A stretch of 36,113 bases of DNA from Thermoanaerobacteraceae bacterium (GTDB lineage: Bacteria > Bacillota > JADQBR01): contig JACDOG010000021.1 of the NCBI GenBank assembly GCA_017656305.1, positions 1 through 36,113 on the forward strand. Direction: 5' to 3'. Below the pieces are notes generated by a model, which was not told where the DNA came from, did not search any database, and was given only the letters and a program-made list of their open reading frames with translations. A program made the position numbers and the translations under genes. Positions 31,510 to 36,113 of the stretch are shown piece after piece (within the stretch, counting starts at the first letter, position 1; the number at the start of each line of letters is the position of its first letter).

Positions 31510-32499
31510 ATGAAGCAGAGGTTATCGGTGAGATACCTGCGCCACGGAGTGCAAATTGCCTTGGCTGTTTTCTTGCTGTACGTGGGCTGGCAGTTTTACC
31601 ATTTTGTCATGTATTATTTAGGGGAAACAAAAATATTTATGCCCCGGCCACCGGCGGTTGAAGGGTTTCTTCCCATCAGTGCGTTGATGGCCCTGCGGTT
31701 GTGGCTGGGCACCGGGATTTTCGACCCGATTCACCCTGCCGGCCTGGTAATCTTTATTGCCGTGCTGGTTACGGCGCTGTTTTTAAGAAAGGGCTTTTGC
31801 GGTTGGCTCTGTCCCATCGGGGCACTGTCTGAACTGTTGGGTCTGGCAGGTGCCAGGCTGGGTATCCAGCTGACCATGCCGCGGGTATTGGATATTGTGC
31901 TGAAATCATTAAAATACCTGCTACTGGGCTTTTTTGTCAAAATAATCTTTATTGATATGCCCCTGCAGGCCGTGCTGTTCTTTCTTCAGAACAATTACAA
32001 CAAGGTTGCCGACGTGAAAATGCTGCAGTTTTTCCTTAATTTAAGTCCTACGGCTGTAGGAGTTCTGACGGTGCTGGCAGTTTTATCGCTGTTTTTCCGC
32101 CATTTCTGGTGCCGCTACCTGTGCCCGTACGGCGCGCTGCTGGGTATCCTGGGATTGTTTAGCCCCGTGGCGGTAAAAAGGGAGGAGCAGCACTGCATCG
32201 ACTGCAAGAAATGTGATAAGGCCTGCCCCAGTGCCCTGCGGGTATCGGAAATGAAACGGGTCTTTTCTCCGGAATGTGTGGGCTGCATGAACTGTGTGGA
32301 TGTCTGTCCCAGAGAGGAAGCACTGCAGGTGAAATTATTCCACCGCCCGCTGTCGCAGTATCTTTACGCCCTGGGCCTGCTGGGGATTTTTTTCGGAATT
32401 ATCTGGTGGGCAAAGCTCAATGGCTACTGGCAGACTAGTATTACCCTGGAGGAATATGCCAAACTGATACCGGTGAGTGAGTTTTTTAGTCATTTTTAA
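31510..32499 (+). CDS. NapH/CcoG-like 4Fe-4S polyferredoxin membrane protein
   Basis: The 329-residue membrane protein has about five helices and four cysteine sets. Two are NapH-type membrane-edge motifs, FCGWLCPIGAL (near residue 98) and WCRYLCPYGAL (near 202). Two are cytoplasm-side [4Fe-4S] motifs, CIDCKKCDKACP (near 229) and CVGCMNCVDVCP (near 257). Proteins of this kind pass electrons from the quinol pool to extracytoplasmic reductases. ATG 31510 has GAGGAGGGA 9 bases upstream. Its Crp-like promoter is shared in type with the cytochrome, which makes it a candidate electron donor to it; that link is inference. Confidence 0.88.
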   Translation: MKQRLSVRYLRHGVQIALAVFLLYVGWQFYHFVMYYLGETKIFMPRPPAVEGFLPISALMALRLWLGTGIFDPIHPAGLVIFIAVLVTALFLRKGFCGWLCPIGALSELLGLAGARLGIQLTMPRVLDIVLKSLKYLLLGFFVKIIFIDMPLQAVLFFLQNNYNKVADVKMLQFFLNLSPTAVGVLTVLAVLSLFFRHFWCRYLCPYGALLGILGLFSPVAVKREEQHCIDCKKCDKACPSALRVSEMKRVFSPECVGCMNCVDVCPREEALQVKLFHRPLSQYLYALGLLGIFFGIIWWAKLNGYWQTSITLEEYAKLIPVSEFFSHF

Positions 32500-32504
32500 T
32501 TGCA

Positions 32505-32632
32505 GAACTCAGAAGACAGAATGTGGCGTATAGAAAAACTCAGGAGCCAAATAACTCCTGAGTTTAACTTTTATTAATACTTTTTTCTAACAACTATTTT
32601 CTCGTAGCCCATTCTGTCTTCTACTCCTGACC
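32505..32632. repeat. Imperfect palindromic element with AGAAGACAGAATG arms
   Basis: The left arm AGAAGACAGAATG (32511-32523) is followed by TGGCGTATAGAAAA. The right arm is its imperfect reverse complement (TTTTCTCGTAGCCCATTCTG, then TCTTCT). An internal 12-bp hairpin sits between them. It is a small hairpin-type repeat with no coding capacity, unlike the GGGGACGGTTCT family. Confidence 0.6.
32536..32566. terminator. Hairpin terminator inside the palindromic element
   Basis: AAACTCAGGAG and CTCCTGAGTTT form a perfect stem of at least 11 bp, followed by AACTTTTATT in the plus direction. It can end the napH-like transcript. Confidence 0.7.
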
Positions 32633-32639
32633 TTTAGCT

Positions 32640-33752
32640 TTAATAGGGGCTGAGGTTCAAATCAACCAGCCAGGGTGAGGTCAAGCTTTCCCGGGTTAAT
32701 ACCAGGACTTTATCAGTGTAGATGCGCCGGGTGCTGTCATTGGGCAGTAACGCTAGTTCCGCCGGAATGACGTAGAGCAGCTGGTAGTGGGCGTCATCCC
32801 GGGAATCGGGCAGGTGAAAGTTGATGTCAGCCCAGTTGTTTATTTTTTCCAGCAGCTCCAGCTGGTTCTGGGAGGTAATTTTGCTGGTGATTTTTAATAA
32901 ATACTGGTCTTGCTGTTCTATACCCAGCAGGAATGCCCGCGCCACCTCCAGCGGTGTTGCCTGGGCCAGGTAGTCCTCCAGTACACCGGCTGCTTTCATA
33001 ATCATTAAGTGGTGTGCCGGGTCGCGGCTGCGGCTGCCGTGAGTAAGGCTGTTGTAAAAATGAATACAGAAATGCCCGGGGAAATTGTTGTTTTTGATGG
33101 CTCCCTGGCCGTGAGGCATACCGTTCATGGAAGCGGCCATTTTTTTATGCCCTACTTCCACGATGATGGCCCTTCTTTTCCACGTCCACCTACCGTGAAA
33201 TATTTTTTTCATGACAGCGGTATCCTCTTTGCTCAGAGGCTGGACGTCAGCATGGTAGGTTCCGCCCCGGCGCTGCACCCAGAAGGATAGACCGGTCTCC
33301 AGGTCAGTGACTTTAGCCCTGGCCTTTCTGGGAAATATATTTTTTGCCTCCGACCACGATGTCATGGGCGCGAAGGTATCCTGCGCCAGCGCATGAAAGT
33401 TTTTCTGTAAGAGGTTTCGCGTCCGGGGTCCGGTTTTAATGCGGCGAGTTTTATCATTATCATACAGGAATTTGCCGTCAAAAGTATATGTTTCACCACC
33501 GTTGCCCAGGAAAAATGTGACCTCTCGCCGGCCGTACCATAGCAAAGGTGATTTCTCTCGCTTGTCATTTAACATGTCCGTGAAAATTTTCAGCTGTTCC
33601 GAGTTGGAAATAATTTTTTCCGCATCCAGTCCTGCATAGGAAATTCGGATGCTGTGCAGTATCTCCGGCATCTGGGGAAGGTGAAGGACGGCCAAGAAAA
33701 CTATGAGCAAAATTACTGTCAGCAAAAACATTGCACTGGGTTTGCGCAACAT
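32640..33752 (-). CDS. Uncharacterised exported protein with H-x-C-x-H-F motif
   Basis: The 370-residue product has an N-terminal hydrophobic signal or anchor (AMFLLTVILLIVFLAVL). ATG 33752 with AAAGGTGG upstream was chosen over the longer frame from 33830. The N-terminal third resembles an extracytoplasmic sensor-like fold (IFTDMLNDKREKSPLLWYGR). The middle has MNGMPHGQGAIKNNNFPGHF followed by CIHFYNSLTHG, a His/Cys-rich signature I recall from clostridial cell-wall proteins of unknown activity. This could bind metal or be catalytic. I cannot name a family. It forms a monocistronic unit convergent with the napH-like gene. Confidence 0.7.
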   Translation of the reverse strand: MLRKPSAMFLLTVILLIVFLAVLHLPQMPEILHSIRISYAGLDAEKIISNSEQLKIFTDMLNDKREKSPLLWYGRREVTFFLGNGGETYTFDGKFLYDNDKTRRIKTGPRTRNLLQKNFHALAQDTFAPMTSWSEAKNIFPRKARAKVTDLETGLSFWVQRRGGTYHADVQPLSKEDTAVMKKIFHGRWTWKRRAIIVEVGHKKMAASMNGMPHGQGAIKNNNFPGHFCIHFYNSLTHGSRSRDPAHHLMIMKAAGVLEDYLAQATPLEVARAFLLGIEQQDQYLLKITSKITSQNQLELLEKINNWADINFHLPDSRDDAHYQLLYVIPAELALLPNDSTRRIYTDKVLVLTRESLTSPWLVDLNLSPY

Positions 33753-33850
33753 CCCTGCACCACCTTTTAAGAAAGTACATACCACTCTATTAATAATGAA
33801 ATATATGTCCAAGCCATAAAAAAATGCCAAATATTTTCGGTGGCAAAGAA

Positions 33851-33880
33851 AAATCCCGGGGTAGAATCCCGGGATTTAAA
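33851..33880 (-). terminator. Terminator of the DUF1540 gene
   Basis: AAATCCCGGG and CCCGGGATTT form a 10-bp perfect stem. On the minus strand it is followed by TTTCTTTG. Confidence 0.75.
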
Positions 33881-33887
33881 GTAGGAT

Positions 33888-34043
33888 TTAACTCTTCATC
33901 TTGAACGTGTGGCACTGGGTTTGGCTGTCGCTTTGGGCTTCGGTGTCGCCGCTGTCCACGTTCACTTCAATGGCAGAAGCCTTGCACATCTGGTTTTCCC
34001 AGTAAGCACAGTTGGAAACGGTACACTTGATTTTATCGGGCAT
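33888..34043 (-). CDS. DUF1540 small cysteine-rich protein
   Basis: The 51-residue protein starts at ATG 34043, where AAAGGAGGT lies 7 bases upstream; the longer frame to 34091 translates the ribosome site. The pattern IKCTVSNCAYWENQMCKASA and the final QCHTF give the four cysteines of DUF1540 (C-x4-C-x6-C, then a distal C), a presumed metal-binding family common in spore-forming Firmicutes. Its role is unknown. Confidence 0.85.
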   Translation of the reverse strand: MPDKIKCTVSNCAYWENQMCKASAIEVNVDSGDTEAQSDSQTQCHTFKMKS

Positions 34044-34151
34044 GTTGTTACCTCCTTTTGGCGAAATAAAGATTTGGTTTATATTATCCAAAGATATTTT
34101 TCTAAATATTTCCTATAATTATTCCATAAGTTGCTATATTTTGAAGGATTT

Positions 34152-34172
34152 TATATTCCTTTCAAGAATATA
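34152..34172 (+). promoter_or_regulatory. Inverted repeat upstream of the histidine kinase gene
   Basis: TATATTC-N7-GAATATA is a perfect 7-bp inverted repeat about 85 bases before the start codon, in an A+T-rich region. It may be an operator. Confidence 0.35.
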
Positions 34173-34256
34173 ATGTTATTTAAAGGAAAATATTTCTAGG
34201 TTTGCTCTGGGAAAGGACTCCAACTCCGGCAGCCTGGTTCCGGTGGGGGATATAAG

Positions 34257-36086
34257 ATGCGCGGGCGTTGTCTGGACATACGCTTAAAGGTTCTTATAAT
34301 TCTCATATTGGTTGCAATTATTCCTAATTTAGTAATAACTTACTTTGTACATCAGCAGGCCAAACAGCTGATTTTTCAACAGGAAAAGGATAAGTTGCAA
34401 CAGATAGCCAAAGTGGCGGCAAAAAATATTCAGTATCTCTTTAAAAACCAGAACATCATAGGTATTTACCAACGATTACCCAGCGGCGCATCCAAACTTA
34501 ACTACCTGCATAACCAACTAAAATTCATTGGCGAAAGGTTTTCCAACGCCGAGGAAGATTTAGGTTTGAGTATTTATATTAAGGACTTGGATGCCCTGGT
34601 TGTTAACGCACCCGAGGAAAAGGCTGGAAATTGGGTTGGCAAGTCCATTCCGGAAAATTCCCCTTCCAGACGGGTTATTCAAACAGGCCAACCGGTATTT
34701 GAAGTACTTGATGTCCGTCGCGGCACTTATTTGCTTTACAGCGAGCCTATAATCATAGATGGGGAAGTTATCGGAACGGTAAACTCCATGCAGTCATACA
34801 GCAACCTTACCACAACTTACATCAAGAATTTGGATAAATTTGTTTTGGTGGGTCTGCTTGTCTGTTTGGCAGCGGTTTTTTTGGCAACAGGTTATTTGAT
34901 TTACTCGCTGGATACTTTTACAAAGGAAATATTGCAGGCGATTAACAGTTTGCAGCAAAATCCTGCCACCCAACTGCCCCGGGCAGGCGGTAAGATTGGG
35001 ATTATCTTAAAAAGATTGCAGGAAATGGCTACCAGTCTGGCTAATTTCAAGAACCTGATTCAGGTGACGCTGGACCGCATCAACACCGGTGTGATAACTG
35101 TAGATAACGATGGCGTGATAACATACTGCAACAAGAAAATTAACGATATTTTCAAAAATAAGGGTGCCAGGGTAGTTGGCTGCAAATATGTTGAGGTCAT
35201 TGCAGAAGAATTTGGCATTAATCCCGGTGATTTGTTGCTGGAAAGGACACTTAAGGAAGGGATTACCGACGCCGAGGTAAAGAAGAGGGTTGGCGATGAG
35301 CGCAGTTTCCTGTACAGTACATGCGTTTTAACTGACTGGGAAGGCAAACGCCTGGGGGCGGTCATCACCCTTAAGGATATTGATGACCTGAGAAAGCTGG
35401 AAGAGCTGCAGGGCAAAAAAGAGGTGGGTTCTGTATTAAGGGAAGTGGCTGCGGAACTGGCTCATGAAGTAAAGAACCCACTGACCACCATTAAGGGTTT
35501 CCTGCAGCTGGCTTATTTTGAAGGAAAGCAGCTGCCTGACGAACATTTTAAACTGGTACTGGATGAGCTGGACCGTACTCTCAACCTAATCTCCGAATTT
35601 CGTGATCTGAACCGCAAGGAGGAAATCGAGTGTACCGCCCTAAACCCGGCGGAAATTATTAGAGATATGATAGCGCTGCTAAAAAACGAGGCGGTTAGTA
35701 AGAATGTCACCATTGAAACGGAACTGGATGACAGTTTCGAAGTGTGCTGGGATGAGAAAAAGACCAAACAGGTGCTGCTGAATCTGATGCGAAATGGTTT
35801 TGAAGCCATGCCGGACGGCGGTGTCTTGAGAGTAGCCATGAATTACCAGGAGGACCGGGAACTGGTGCGTATCACCGTTGCGGATACCGGCGTGGGGATG
35901 GACAAGGAAACCCTGGAAAAACTGGGACAGCCATTCTTTACCACCAAAGAAGGGGGAACGGGCCTGGGCCTGACTCTGACCAAGAGCTTTTTAAACCAGA
36001 TGGGGGGTACCCTGGAAGTGGTATCGCAAAAAGGCAAAGGGAGCACGTTTATTGTTACTCTACCCAAAAAAGTGAGGGGAAGTTAA
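34257..36086 (+). CDS. Membrane sensor histidine kinase (Cache-PAS-HisKA-HATPase)
   Basis: The 609-residue kinase has TM1 near residues 9-29, an extracellular Cache-like sensor (about 30-195, DLGLSIYIKDLDALVVNAPE) and TM2 near 196-220. A linker and PAS domain follow (about 270-375, LDRINTGVITVDNDGVITYC). The HisKA helix carries the phosphoacceptor His403 in LAHEVKNPLTTIKGF. The ATPase domain has an N box (NLMRNGFEAM), G1 (VADTGVGMD) and G2 (GGTGLGLTLTKSF). All catalytic motifs are intact. No response regulator is in the window. The signal is unknown. It is preceded by an inverted repeat and followed by a terminator at the window end. Confidence 0.93.
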   Translation: MRGRCLDIRLKVLIILILVAIIPNLVITYFVHQQAKQLIFQQEKDKLQQIAKVAAKNIQYLFKNQNIIGIYQRLPSGASKLNYLHNQLKFIGERFSNAEEDLGLSIYIKDLDALVVNAPEEKAGNWVGKSIPENSPSRRVIQTGQPVFEVLDVRRGTYLLYSEPIIIDGEVIGTVNSMQSYSNLTTTYIKNLDKFVLVGLLVCLAAVFLATGYLIYSLDTFTKEILQAINSLQQNPATQLPRAGGKIGIILKRLQEMATSLANFKNLIQVTLDRINTGVITVDNDGVITYCNKKINDIFKNKGARVVGCKYVEVIAEEFGINPGDLLLERTLKEGITDAEVKKRVGDERSFLYSTCVLTDWEGKRLGAVITLKDIDDLRKLEELQGKKEVGSVLREVAAELAHEVKNPLTTIKGFLQLAYFEGKQLPDEHFKLVLDELDRTLNLISEFRDLNRKEEIECTALNPAEIIRDMIALLKNEAVSKNVTIETELDDSFEVCWDEKKTKQVLLNLMRNGFEAMPDGGVLRVAMNYQEDRELVRITVADTGVGMDKETLEKLGQPFFTTKEGGTGLGLTLTKSFLNQMGGTLEVVSQKGKGSTFIVTLPKKVRGS

Positions 36087-36087
36087 A

Positions 36088-36113
36088 TGAGGTGTTAGGT
36101 GCCTCGTTTTTTT
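36088..36113 (+). terminator. Terminator of the histidine kinase gene
   Basis: GAGGTG and GCCTC-type arms pair around TTAGGT and are followed by seven T up to the window edge. The stem is short. Confidence 0.55.

Overview
The window looks like the chromosome of an anaerobic, spore-former-type Firmicute of the Peptococcaceae/Desulfotomaculum-Thermincola kind. This is inferred from the gene content: Gram-positive-style secreted multihaem cytochrome, clostridial-type GalU, DUF1540, DUF815, M23 cell-wall peptidases, small 2[4Fe-4S] ferredoxin and strong AGGAGG ribosome sites. There is no rRNA or tRNA anchor, so the genus is not fixed.

Layout. 1-457: two nested, decayed IS3-family transposase remnants. 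551-5987: surface polysaccharide genes (galU, a membrane CapD/PglF-like nucleotide-sugar dehydratase, an O-antigen-ligase-like protein with TPRs). 5988-10324: a block rich in a palindromic repeat, holding three small HesB-like selenoprotein genes, each interrupted by an in-frame UGA, plus a DUF815 ATPase and a CaiB-family CoA-transferase. 10327-13123: a MarR-EmrA-EmrB-like efflux operon with an operator at its promoter. 13505-18992: NhaA, an unknown protein, a UPF0173 hydrolase, a small membrane protein, an HD-GYP sensor and a ferredoxin. 19055-23226 (minus): a lipoprotein and one very large multihaem cytochrome. 23687-26733: a YedE/YeeE transporter, a LysR regulator, a TusA-like protein and DUF502. 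27043-36113: two M23 peptidases, an ArsM-like methyltransferase with a Crp/Fnr regulator, a NapH-like Fe-S membrane protein, two unknown genes and a sensor histidine kinase.

The main discovery candidate is at 19681-23226 on the minus strand. What looks like two cytochrome ORFs (12 and 7 CXXCH motifs) is one reading frame broken by a single TGA at 21001-21003. The second part aligns by pattern with octahaem tetrathionate reductase (OTR)-type cytochromes. The TGA falls where, from memory, that family has a conserved Asn-x-Phe-Cys. A SECIS-like hairpin with a 7-nt loop (CGGGTAT) lies immediately downstream, and its loop resembles those after the UGA of the three HesB-like genes (CGTGTAT, CGTGTCC, CGTGTCT). 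I therefore annotate one 1181-residue, 19-haem selenocysteine cytochrome.

How the parts may fit together (inference): the cytochrome, the NapH-like quinol/Fe-S protein, the Crp/Fnr regulator (with Crp-like dyads upstream of both the cytochrome and napH-like genes), the YedE-TusA pair (sulfur or selenium supply) and the ArsM-like methyltransferase suggest a respiratory and metalloid/chalcogen module. The Sec-encoding genes show that the organism must carry selenocysteine machinery outside this window.
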